From positions 1 to 23,744 of the forward strand of contig DEGR01000046.1 of the NCBI GenBank assembly GCA_002351535.1: DNA of 23,744 nt, read 5' to 3'. The notes under the pieces were generated by a model. That model ran no database searches, was not told where the DNA came from, and was given only the letters and a program-made list of their open reading frames with translations. Shown piece after piece: positions 8,455 to 15,386 of this stretch; the stretch's first letter is position 1; every line of letters begins with the position of its first letter. Both the position numbers and the translations under genes were made by a program. The DNA is from Lachnospira sp. UBA2821. Its GTDB lineage: Bacteria > Bacillota > Clostridia > Lachnospirales > Lachnospiraceae.

Positions 8455-8468
8455 CGAATATATGTTCT
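8455..8468 (-). promoter_or_regulatory. LexA (SOS) box of the polymerase-yolD operon
   Basis: On the minus strand, AGAACATATATTCG fits the Gram-positive LexA consensus CGAACRNRYGTTYG at 12 of 14 positions. It begins 6 nt after the -10 hexamer, so LexA would cover the start of transcription. Confidence 0.8.
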
Positions 8469-8473
8469 TATAT

Positions 8474-8502
8474 AGTATACAAGCATTGCAGTTTTTTGGC
8501 AA
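8474..8502 (-). promoter_or_regulatory. Promoter of the polymerase-yolD operon
   Basis: On the minus strand, TTGCCA (8502-8497) and TATACT (8479-8474) with a 17-nt spacer. The position fits the TTG start at 8430 and the adjacent LexA box. Confidence 0.8.
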
Positions 8503-8540
8503 ATTATTCATGCAGTCAAATATTAATTTGCAAGTAGTTG

Positions 8541-8568
8541 TTGACAACTTTTGTATTGTTATTATAAT
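8541..8568 (+). promoter_or_regulatory. Promoter of the lrgAB operon
   Basis: TTGACA (8541-8546), 16-nt spacer, TATAAT (8563-8568). The -35 overlaps a small palindrome, AGTTGT-TG-ACAACT (8536-8549). A 17-bp operator follows directly after the -10. Confidence 0.85.
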
Positions 8569-8585
8569 AATTGGTAGCACCAATT
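8569..8585 (+). promoter_or_regulatory. FadR/PdhR-type GntR operator at the lrgAB start site
   Basis: AATTGGTAGCACCAATT is a perfect 7-3-7 palindrome. It matches the FadR-subfamily pattern TNGTNNNACNA and the published E. coli PdhR/LldR-type consensus AATTGGTnnnACCAATT. It starts immediately after the -10, where a bound regulator would block initiation. The FCD-type GntR protein encoded two genes downstream is the obvious candidate to bind it. Confidence 0.85.
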
Positions 8586-8599
8586 TGAAAGCAGCGGAT

Positions 8600-8625
8600 G
8601 TTCCGATGATGAGCATCTGCGGAAC
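8600..8625 (+). promoter_or_regulatory. Leader hairpin before lrgA
   Basis: GTTCCG (8600-8605) pairs with CGGAAC (8620-8625), with an inner GATG/CATC. It ends right at the ribosome binding site GGAG (8626-8629). An overlapping alternative pairs GCAG...GATG (8591-8600) with CATCTGC (8614-8620). A role in translation control is possible but unproven. Confidence 0.4.
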
Positions 8626-8636
8626 GGAGATTAGTT

Positions 8637-8999
8637 ATGAAATATTTAAAACAGTTTTTGATTATTCTTGCAATTACTTTTTTAGGGGAATTGGTAAAAT
8701 ATTTGCTGCCATTTCCTATACCGGCAAGTATTTACGGAATGATATTATTGTTCGCAGCTCTTATGACAGGTATTGTTAAATTAGAGCAGGTCAGGGATAC
8801 AGGAAGATTTCTTATAGAGATAATGCCGGCTATGATGATACCGGCAGGTGTTGGACTTATGGTTTCGTGGGATGCACTTAAGAAAATGCTTATTCCCGTT
8901 ATAATTATCACACTTGTAAGTTATTTTCCGGTGCAGATTGTTACCGGACATATAGCACAGTTTATAATCAGAAGAAAAGAGGAAAAAGTTAATGAGTAA
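8637..8999 (+). CDS. lrgA: LrgA/CidA family membrane protein
   Basis: A 120-residue protein of the CidA/LrgA family with four predicted membrane helices and the family segment FPIPASIYGMILLF near the N-terminus, then IPAGVGLMV. LrgA acts with LrgB in the cytoplasmic membrane. The family was first described as holin/antiholin-like, but homologues were later shown to move pyruvate (B. subtilis PftAB) and, in plant plastids, glycolate and glycerate (PLGG1, an LrgAB relative). The ribosome binding site GGAG is 7 nt before ATG. It overlaps lrgB by 8 bp, so the two are coupled. No LytST genes are nearby; instead a GntR regulator and its likely operator are present. Confidence 0.92.
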   Translation: MKYLKQFLIILAITFLGELVKYLLPFPIPASIYGMILLFAALMTGIVKLEQVRDTGRFLIEIMPAMMIPAGVGLMVSWDALKKMLIPVIIITLVSYFPVQIVTGHIAQFIIRRKEEKVNE

Positions 9000-9684
9000 T
9001 TTTTTAAATGATTCGTTATTTGCAGGAGTGAGCATAAGTCTTATAGCATATATGATAGGTGTTTTTCTTAATAATAAGTATAAGATGCCATTATTTAATC
9101 CATTGTTGGTATCTGTTATTTTGTCAATAGTTGTACTTATTGTGGCAGATGTTGATTATGAAGTATATAATGCAGGCGCATCTTATTTAAGCTGGTTTCT
9201 GACACCGGCAACAGTGTGCCTTGCAATTCCTCTTTATGAGCAGCTGCATGTATTGAAAAAGAATTGGTTTGCAATAATACTTGCCATTGTATCCGGGGTT
9301 ATAACAAGTTCTGTGACGATACTTGTACTTTCTAAGATAATGAAACTTAATCATAAAGAATATGTAACACTGCTTCCCAAATCAATTACAACAGCAATAG
9401 GAATGGGACTTTCAGAAGAAATGCAGGGATATGTTACTATAACAGTGGCGGTTATTATAATAACAGGTGTAATTGGAAATGTATTAGGTGAAGCGGTATG
9501 CAAAATATTCAGAATCACGCATCCTGTGGCGAAAGGACTTTCACTTGGAACATCAGCACATGTACTCGGTACGGCAAAGGCAATGGAGATGGGAGATGTA
9601 GAGGGTGCGATGAGCAGCCTGTCAATTGTAGTTGCCGGTCTTATGACTGTGGCGTCATCAATTGTATTTTCTAATCTGATATAA
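8992..9684 (+). CDS. lrgB: LrgB/CidB family membrane protein
   Basis: A 230-residue LrgB family integral membrane protein, the partner of LrgA in a small-organic-acid transporter or export channel. Family hallmarks are the N-terminal YKMPLFNPLL, the conserved LLPKSITTAIGMGLSEE in the middle and the C-terminal GTSAHVLGTAKAMEMGDVEGAMSSL. Length is normal for the family, with many membrane segments. It overlaps lrgA by 8 bp and is followed after 29 bp by the GntR gene, which suggests one transcript. The substrate cannot be told from the sequence; pyruvate, glycolate and related acids are the candidates known for the family. Confidence 0.93.
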   Translation: MSNFLNDSLFAGVSISLIAYMIGVFLNNKYKMPLFNPLLVSVILSIVVLIVADVDYEVYNAGASYLSWFLTPATVCLAIPLYEQLHVLKKNWFAIILAIVSGVITSSVTILVLSKIMKLNHKEYVTLLPKSITTAIGMGLSEEMQGYVTITVAVIIITGVIGNVLGEAVCKIFRITHPVAKGLSLGTSAHVLGTAKAMEMGDVEGAMSSLSIVVAGLMTVASSIVFSNLI

Positions 9685-9713
9685 ATAATTCGATTCGCAA
9701 AGTGAGGAACTAT

Positions 9714-10412
9714 ATGAATACCACAACTAATAATAGCAGTCAGGAATATGATAAAGCGATAAGATATATATATAAGCTTATGGCTGATGATAAGATTTCA
9801 ATTGGAGACCGGCTTCCGACTGAGAGAGTTATTGCAGCAGAACTGGGAATAGGCAGGAACTCAATAAGGGAAGCGTTAAGTATTCTTGGAGGAATGGGAA
9901 TAATAGAAAGAAAACATGGTTCCGGCAATTATATTTCTCCTAATATCGGCAAATCGATAGGGCAGACTATTAAGATGATGATTGCTCTCAAAGCCGTTAC
10001 GATAAAAGAAGTATGTGCATTCAGAAGACAGATGGAAAAGTCAGTATGTGCGATGTTATGTGAACAAGGTATAAGAAAAGAAGGGACATGTGAACTTAAA
10101 AATATTCTGGCTGAGATGAAGAGTAATGAGAAGAATGCCAGTTATAGTTCAGTTGGAGATAAAAGATTTCATGATTTACTTATTCTTAATACAGAAAACA
10201 GGCTTCTTATTATAATAATGGAAGCTGTAACGGATGTTTACAGAGAATGGATAGATTTTGCACTTGAAAATGTTGATGCTAAGCAATATGAAATTCTTCT
10301 GAAATCACATATAGACATTTTGAAAGGTATAGAGCAAAAAAATGTTAAATTGATAAATGAGGCAATAGATTTACATTATGATATAATAGATGAGTTGTTT
10401 GAAAATGCTTAG
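9714..10412 (+). CDS. FadR-subfamily GntR transcriptional regulator (FCD domain)
   Basis: A 232-residue DNA-binding regulator. A winged-helix GntR domain lies at about 20-85, with DRLPTERVIAAELGIGRNS and the wing ERKHGSGNYI. An FCD ligand domain follows at about 100-225 and shows the usual metal and ligand-binding positions: D and H in DKRFHDLL, plus later SHIDIL and LHYDIIDE. FCD regulators such as PdhR, LldR and GlcC sense small organic acids. Start ATG 9714 is chosen because GTGAGG (9702-9707) is 6 nt upstream; GTG 9702 lies in that site. It sits inside the lrgAB transcript, whose promoter carries a matching operator, so autoregulation in response to the transported acid is likely. Confidence 0.9.
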   Translation: MNTTTNNSSQEYDKAIRYIYKLMADDKISIGDRLPTERVIAAELGIGRNSIREALSILGGMGIIERKHGSGNYISPNIGKSIGQTIKMMIALKAVTIKEVCAFRRQMEKSVCAMLCEQGIRKEGTCELKNILAEMKSNEKNASYSSVGDKRFHDLLILNTENRLLIIIMEAVTDVYREWIDFALENVDAKQYEILLKSHIDILKGIEQKNVKLINEAIDLHYDIIDELFENA

Positions 10413-10427
10413 GAGGGAAATGCAGTA

Positions 10428-11087
10428 ATGAAGACTAAAAATTATGATATAGCCATATTTGATATGGATGGGACAATATTAAATACACTTGACGACCTTG
10501 CAGACAGTATGAATTATGTACTTAAACAATATAACATGCCGGTAAGAACGATTGATGAAGTAAGAAATTTTGTCGGCAATGGAATAAGAAAGCTTATTGA
10601 ACGTGCAGCCAAAGAAGGGACAAGTGAAGAAAAGATAGATGAAATGTTTAATACATTTAATGAATATTATAAAACACATTGTGCTGTTAAGACGAAGGCA
10701 TATGATGGAATAAAAGAGCTGATAGTGAAGCTTAAGGCGGCAGGAATAAAGACGGCAGTCATTTCTAATAAGGCTGATTATGGTGTACAGGCATTATGCG
10801 AACAATATTTTGACGGACTGTTTGATTATGCGGTCGGTGAAAAGAAAGGTGTAAGAAGAAAACCGTGTGCAGACAGTGTATACCATGTATTGGAATATTT
10901 TGATATAAGGCAGAACCGGGCTGTATATATAGGAGATTCGGATGTAGATTATAAAACATCTGTTAATGCAGGAGTGGATTCAATAATGGTTACATGGGGA
11001 TTCAGGGATGAAGAGTTTTTAAGGGCTATCGGAGCTACAAGATTTGTGAACAGACCGGAAGAAATTTATGACATTATAATAGTATAA
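10428..11087 (+). CDS. HAD-IA phosphatase, phosphoglycolate phosphatase-like
   Basis: A 219-residue haloacid dehalogenase family phosphatase of subfamily IA. Motif I is FDMDGT with the nucleophile D12 and acid D14. The cap contains NFVGNGIRKLIERA. Motif II is in VISNK, motif III is around the lysines of KKGVRRKP, and motif IV is YIGDSDVDYKTSVNAGVDSIMVTWG. Closest by appearance are Gph and PpaX, which remove phosphate from phosphoglycolate, pyrophosphate or related molecules; specificity cannot be fixed by eye. AGGAGGG overlaps the stop codon of the GntR gene and the gap is 15 bp, so it is the fourth gene of the lrgAB operon. Confidence 0.85.
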   Translation: MKTKNYDIAIFDMDGTILNTLDDLADSMNYVLKQYNMPVRTIDEVRNFVGNGIRKLIERAAKEGTSEEKIDEMFNTFNEYYKTHCAVKTKAYDGIKELIVKLKAAGIKTAVISNKADYGVQALCEQYFDGLFDYAVGEKKGVRRKPCADSVYHVLEYFDIRQNRAVYIGDSDVDYKTSVNAGVDSIMVTWGFRDEEFLRAIGATRFVNRPEEIYDIIIV

Positions 11088-11092
11088 TCACG

Positions 11093-11121
11093 TTGACAGT
11101 GAAACTTGTAACACATATAAT
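11093..11121 (+). promoter_or_regulatory. Perfect consensus sigma-A promoter of the six-gene run
   Basis: TTGACA (11093-11098), 17-nt spacer, TATAAT (11116-11121): both hexamers and the spacing match consensus exactly. It begins 5 bp after the phosphatase stop codon. The predicted transcript starts near 11128 and has a leader of about 135 nt. Confidence 0.9.
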
Positions 11122-11127
11122 ATGATT

Positions 11128-11262
11128 TGAATTATATTTAGTGGAATGGACAGCTATTTGTTTCTGAGCAAAAACAAATAGCTATTTATGGCAGACATGA
11201 AACTGCATGCGCAGATTTCAGGTCGCATCTTCGCAATAAATTGCTCAGAAATGAGGATTAGT
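11128..11262 (+). promoter_or_regulatory. Structured leader RNA, candidate cis-regulator
   Basis: A 12-bp perfect hairpin joins 11152-11163 (AGCTATTTGTTT) and 11172-11183 around the 8-nt loop CTGAGCAA. A second hairpin pairs TGAAA-CTGC (11198-11206) with GCAG-A-TTTCA (11211-11220). The segment TTTCTGAGCAA (11161-11171), including the whole loop of the first hairpin, is perfectly complementary to TTGCTCAGAAA (11241-11251). G-U-rich pairs could extend this helix into the ribosome binding site GAGG (11253-11256). This can be a loop pseudoknot or a switch between two helices. No T-run follows the first hairpin, so translation control fits better than termination. I do not recognise a known riboswitch class. 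Confidence 0.65.
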
Positions 11263-11691
11263 ATGAATAAATTCAAAAGAGCAGTGGCTATTACAAGTAA
11301 GATACTTATAGCAGTGGTGGTATTATTGCTGGCAATAATGATTGGGATGGCTATTACGTCAAAGTCTGATGAGATTGTAGTATTTGATATGTTCGGAATT
11401 GTGTGTATAGTTGCATTTGCAGCATTGGCGGTTGTATATGTGATGATGTTTATAATGCATCTGGTTAAAGTTATCAAAGACGGCTCATATGAAGGAATAC
11501 TCAAAACATTTGTGTCAATCCCAATAATGCTGTTAATAATTATTATTTGTTCAAAAGTTAATAACAGTGATGATTTTAAACTTTCAACGGGTATTGCTCT
11601 GGCAGCAATTATTTCATTGGGAGATTTTGCACAGGAGTTTTGGAAGGATGTAAAAGAAATATCACAAAAATCTGAAGGAAAAGAGGAGTAA
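11263..11691 (+). CDS. Unknown membrane protein
   Basis: A 142-residue protein I do not recognise. It has three or four hydrophobic segments: about 12-33 (ILIAVVVLLLAIMIGMAI), 43-67, 83-97 (IPIMLLIIIIC) and a weaker one near 105-120. A charged tail ends SEGKEE. ATG 11263 is chosen because GAGG (11253-11256) is 6 nt away; in-frame ATG codons at 11188 and 11251 would place the start inside the structured leader. It is the first gene after a consensus promoter and leader. The next gene begins one base after its stop. A long open frame on the opposite strand (11154-11726) appears to be a shadow. Confidence 0.7.
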   Translation: MNKFKRAVAITSKILIAVVVLLLAIMIGMAITSKSDEIVVFDMFGIVCIVAFAALAVVYVMMFIMHLVKVIKDGSYEGILKTFVSIPIMLLIIIICSKVNNSDDFKLSTGIALAAIISLGDFAQEFWKDVKEISQKSEGKEE

Positions 11692-11692
11692 T

Positions 11693-12049
11693 TTGAAGAA
11701 ATATTACATAATATCAGTGATAGCATTACTGCTTATAACAGCGGGAATATGCTATTTTGCAATTCCACGCAAATGTGGTCTTACAAAGGAAACGGGGTAT
11801 AAGGCTTCAGAAGTCATACAAAAGGCTTCTGATATTGTAGAAAATAAAAAAGAGGATAAGGCAGCAGGAGAATTTGTTGCCATTTCAGAGACATATGCCT
11901 GTGGAATAAAAAGGATGGGAAAAACTTATGCACAGACTCAGGTAAAGGCTGTATACGATAATTACAGCATAATGTATACTATTACTTTTGATAAAAGTAT
12001 GAAGGTAGTGGAGACATATAAGAAAGTTATTAAAGATGACAGCAAATAG
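11693..12049 (+). CDS. Unknown membrane-anchored or exported small protein
   Basis: A 118-residue protein of unknown family. The N-terminus is a signal peptide or single membrane anchor (KKYYIISVIALLLITAGICYF). A soluble part of about 95 residues follows, with two cysteines (in RKCGLT and YACGIKR) and a strand-rich end (AVYDNYSIMYTITFDKSMKVV), so it is probably outside the membrane. The start is TTG 11693, with GAGGAG overlapping the end of the preceding gene, giving a 1-bp gap and probable translational coupling. It may form a membrane pair with its neighbour. A 52-bp gap separates it from hisC. Confidence 0.65.
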   Translation: MKKYYIISVIALLLITAGICYFAIPRKCGLTKETGYKASEVIQKASDIVENKKEDKAAGEFVAISETYACGIKRMGKTYAQTQVKAVYDNYSIMYTITFDKSMKVVETYKKVIKDDSK

Positions 12050-12101
12050 CATGTCAGAATCAGAAAAGAACAGTTATATTGTAAAAGAAAGGTGGAAATA
12101 A

Positions 12102-13160
12102 ATGAAGCTTTGGGAGAAAAACATACGTGTTATTGAACCGTATGTACCTGGTGAGCAGCCAAAAGTACAGGATGTTATTAAATTAAATACTAACGAAAAT
12201 CCATATCCTCCGGCACCGGAGGTAGAAGAGGCAAAAGAAAGTTTTAACACAGATATGTTAAGATTATATCCGGACCCTGATGCATCTGTACTGACAGAAG
12301 AACTTGCAAAATTCTACGGATTAAATAAGGAGAATTTTTTCGTCGGTGTTGGCTCTGATGATGTAATATCTGTAGCATTTCAGACATTTTTTAATTCTGA
12401 TAAACCAATACTGTTTCCTAATATTACATATTCTTTTTATTGTGTGTGGGCAGACATGTACAGAATAAAATATGAGTGTCCTAAGCTTGATGACAATTTT
12501 AAAATTAAAGCTGAGGATTATTATAAGGAAAATGGAGGAGTTATATTCCCTAATCCCAATGCACCAACAGGTGTTCTTGAGTCGCTTGACTTTGTCGAGG
12601 ATATATTAAGGCACAATCAGGATGTTATTGTAATAGTTGATGAGGCGTATATCGATTTTGGCGGAAAGTCTGCCATAGAACTTCTTGATAAATATGAGAA
12701 TCTTTTAGTTGTACAGACATTTTCTAAAGCAAGGTCAATGGCAGGTATGAGAATAGGCTACGCAATCGGTAATCCGGTTCTTATAAATGCCATGAACAGT
12801 GTTAAGTTTTCTGTTAATTCATATACGATGAATCAGACTTCGCTTTTTATCGGCTCGAAGATTATTTCCAATAAAAAATACTTCGAAGATACTCTTGCAA
12901 AAATTATTAATACAAGAGAGATAACCAAAGAAAAGCTTAAAGCTATGGGATTTGAATTCCCTGATTCAAAATCTAATTTTATATTTGCAACACATAAGAA
13001 ATATGCTGCAAAAGATATATTTGAATATCTGAAAACAAAAAAAATATATGTCAGATATTTTAATACTCCGGGGATTGATAATTATCTTAGGATTACAATA
13101 GGAACAGATGAACAGATGGACAAATTATTCGAAGCACTAGAGCAGTATATGGACAAGTAA
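12102..13160 (+). CDS. hisC: HisC-type aminotransferase
   Basis: A 352-residue pyridoxal-phosphate-dependent aminotransferase of the histidinol-phosphate/aromatic family, fold type I. Visible landmarks are LNTNENPYPPAP at the N-terminus, FPNPNAPTG in the middle, VDEAYIDFGG with the aspartate that contacts the cofactor nitrogen, TFSKARSMAGMRIGY with the Schiff-base lysine K209, and YLRITIG near the C-terminus. Length is standard. The ribosome binding site GGTGG is just upstream. No other histidine gene is present, so this isolated copy may serve histidine or aromatic amino acids elsewhere in metabolism. The MATE gene follows after 4 bp. Confidence 0.87.
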   Translation: MKLWEKNIRVIEPYVPGEQPKVQDVIKLNTNENPYPPAPEVEEAKESFNTDMLRLYPDPDASVLTEELAKFYGLNKENFFVGVGSDDVISVAFQTFFNSDKPILFPNITYSFYCVWADMYRIKYECPKLDDNFKIKAEDYYKENGGVIFPNPNAPTGVLESLDFVEDILRHNQDVIVIVDEAYIDFGGKSAIELLDKYENLLVVQTFSKARSMAGMRIGYAIGNPVLINAMNSVKFSVNSYTMNQTSLFIGSKIISNKKYFEDTLAKIINTREITKEKLKAMGFEFPDSKSNFIFATHKKYAAKDIFEYLKTKKIYVRYFNTPGIDNYLRITIGTDEQMDKLFEALEQYMDK

Positions 13161-13164
13161 TGGC

Positions 13165-14496
13165 ATGAAAGATTTAACAAAGGGAAATCCTTTAATTCTG
13201 ATTTTGCAATTTTCAATACCAATATGTCTTGGTAATATATTTCAGTTGTTTTACAGCCTTGCAGATACAAGGATTGTTGGAAAATATCTTGGTGAAAGTG
13301 CACTTGCGGCAGTAGGTTCAACTAATTCACTTAACAGCATGATAATTGGTTTTTTACTTGGAATGACCAATGGATTTGCAATTATTGTGGCGAGGTATTT
13401 TGGAGCAAAGAAGTTTGAACAGATGAGAAAGGCAATTGGTGTGACATTTACTATAGGAGTGTCAATAGCAGCCGTTTTTACTGTTATAACTGTAGCATTT
13501 TTAAGTAATATATTAGAGCTTCTTAACACACCACATGCGATAATGAACCAGGCATCTGATTATTTTACAATCATTTTACTTGGTATGACGGCATCAATGT
13601 TGTATAATATATGCTCGGGGATATTAAGGGCAGTCGGAGATGCTGTAACTCCATTATTTTTCCTAATAGGTTCAACAGTATGTAATGTTGTATTAGACCT
13701 TCTGTGTATAAAAGACTTTCATATGGGTGTAAAAGGGGCGGCATATGCAACTGTGATATCACAGATACTTGCATTTGCACTCTGTATGATTTACATGTGG
13801 GTAAAATATCCGGTTTTAAGGATAGGCAGAAAAGATATGATGGCGGAGAAAACTCTTGTTAAAGAGATGGTTGCGACCGGATTTTCAATGGGATTTATGT
13901 TATCGCTTATTAATATCGGCTCTGTGGCACTTCAGACATGCATTAACAGATTTGGAAAGGACATAATTGTGGCACATACTGCTGCGAGAAGAATAACAGA
14001 TGTGTTTATGATGCCATTCACTGTATTTGGTGCTACTATGGCAACGTATTGTGGACAGAATCTTGGTGCAGGAAAGTACGACAGAATTAGAAAAGGACTA
14101 AAGATAGCAATAGGAATAACCTGGATATGGTGTCTTATGATTGTTATTATCTCATATACAATTGTTCCTGTATTTGTGAAAATGGTAACAGGAACAGATA
14201 ATGCAGAGATAATTAATACTGCAACACTATATCTGAAGGTTAACACGATATTGTATTTTGTGTGTACAATAATATGTATAATGCGAAATGCATTGCAGGG
14301 GATTGGAGATACAAAGACTCCTGTTATCTCAAGTAGCATAGAATTGATTACAAAAGTTGCGGTGGCGATAACATTGGCACCGTATATGGGGTATTGGGCT
14401 ATAATTATTGCAGAACCTGTCAGCTGGGTTCTTATGGTAGTTCCGATATTGGTTCAGATGTGGAGAAATCCAATACTTAATGTAAGAAAGGTGTAG
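13165..14496 (+). CDS. MATE family efflux transporter
   Basis: A 443-residue multidrug and toxic compound extrusion family protein with about twelve membrane helices. It opens with the typical MKDLTKGNPLILILQFSIP and carries the conserved LYSLADTRIVGKYLGESALAAVGS-like segment and IVARYFGAK in the first half, and a second-half repeat with MATYCGQNLGAGKYDRI. Such proteins export cationic compounds or metabolites using a sodium or proton gradient. The substrate is unknown. It begins 4 bp after the hisC stop and lacks a clear ribosome binding site, so translation probably depends on coupling to hisC. DUF368 follows after 4 bp. Confidence 0.93.
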   Translation: MKDLTKGNPLILILQFSIPICLGNIFQLFYSLADTRIVGKYLGESALAAVGSTNSLNSMIIGFLLGMTNGFAIIVARYFGAKKFEQMRKAIGVTFTIGVSIAAVFTVITVAFLSNILELLNTPHAIMNQASDYFTIILLGMTASMLYNICSGILRAVGDAVTPLFFLIGSTVCNVVLDLLCIKDFHMGVKGAAYATVISQILAFALCMIYMWVKYPVLRIGRKDMMAEKTLVKEMVATGFSMGFMLSLINIGSVALQTCINRFGKDIIVAHTAARRITDVFMMPFTVFGATMATYCGQNLGAGKYDRIRKGLKIAIGITWIWCLMIVIISYTIVPVFVKMVTGTDNAEIINTATLYLKVNTILYFVCTIICIMRNALQGIGDTKTPVISSSIELITKVAVAITLAPYMGYWAIIIAEPVSWVLMVVPILVQMWRNPILNVRKV

Positions 14497-14500
14497 AAAA

Positions 14501-15385
14501 ATGATTTTAAACTTTATAAGAGGTTTTTGTATGGCACTTGCAGACAGCGTGCCGGGCGTATCGGGAGGAACAATAGCATTTCTATTAGGATTTTATGATG
14601 ATTTCATCGGTTCATTAGATGCTATTATAGGAAAGGATAATGCAGCAAGAAAAAAAGGAATTATATTTTTATTAAAGATTGGTATAGGATGGGCAGTAGG
14701 ATTCTGTATGGCAGCACTGTTTATAACGTCAGTATTTGAGAGCCATATATATCAGATAAGTTCTTTATTCATAGGATTTATTATATTTGCGATACCTATT
14801 ATAATAATTGAAGAAAAAAGTGTTGTACTGGGTAGATATATTAATATTATATGGGCAGTTATTGGCGGAGCAGTAGTTACGGCAATTACTTATTTTTCAA
14901 GTTCAGCTATTTTTTCAGATGGTGTGAATCTTTCTGTAGGTAAATTCTCTGTAGGAGTAGGTATCATGTTATTCGTGGCAGGAATGGTAGCAATATCAGC
15001 CATGGTTCTTCCGGGAATATCAGGTTCGACCATACTTATGATATTTGGACTTTATGTTCCTATAATTACGGCAATTAAAGACATACTTCATTTTAAACTT
15101 CAGTATATACCGGCTGTTGCAATATTTGGAATAGGTGTAGTAACAGGAGCACTTCTGGTAGTTAAGTTAATTAAATATGTGTTAGAACATTATCGTTCAC
15201 AGACTGTATATTTTATAATCGGAATGATGGTGGCATCTATATATTCTATTGCACAGGGAGCAAAGACATTAGATACACCTAAAGCACCATTATCATTTGG
15301 AACATTCAGTATAATATTCTTTATAATTGGTGGAGTAATTATATTCGGTTTACAGTTTATGAAATCAGTAAGTGAGAAGAAATAA
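14501..15385 (+). CDS. DUF368 protein, putative undecaprenyl-phosphate translocase (PopT-like)
   Basis: A 294-residue DUF368 family membrane protein with about eight membrane segments. The family signature is clear at the start (RGFCMALADSVPGVSGGTIAFLLG) and repeated in the second half (MVLPGISGSTILMIFGLY), an internal duplication typical of the family. DUF368 proteins (PopT) have been shown to recycle undecaprenyl phosphate across the cytoplasmic membrane for cell-wall and surface-glycan synthesis. AAAGGTG precedes the ATG, and the gene lies 4 bp after MATE and 1 bp before the desulfurase, so all are probably co-transcribed. Confidence 0.9.
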   Translation: MILNFIRGFCMALADSVPGVSGGTIAFLLGFYDDFIGSLDAIIGKDNAARKKGIIFLLKIGIGWAVGFCMAALFITSVFESHIYQISSLFIGFIIFAIPIIIIEEKSVVLGRYINIIWAVIGGAVVTAITYFSSSAIFSDGVNLSVGKFSVGVGIMLFVAGMVAISAMVLPGISGSTILMIFGLYVPIITAIKDILHFKLQYIPAVAIFGIGVVTGALLVVKLIKYVLEHYRSQTVYFIIGMMVASIYSIAQGAKTLDTPKAPLSFGTFSIIFFIIGGVIIFGLQFMKSVSEKK

Positions 15386-15386
15386 T

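Noticed and set aside
11154..11726. 190-residue open frame on the minus strand
   Set aside because: It mirrors the hydrophobic coding sequence at 11263-11691 and runs into the leader hairpin; composition is low-complexity Ile/Asn/Ser and no ribosome binding site was seen.
12051..12101. 16-codon open frame ending directly before the hisC ATG
   Set aside because: It looks like a leader peptide by position, but there is no ribosome binding site and no run of histidine or aromatic codons.
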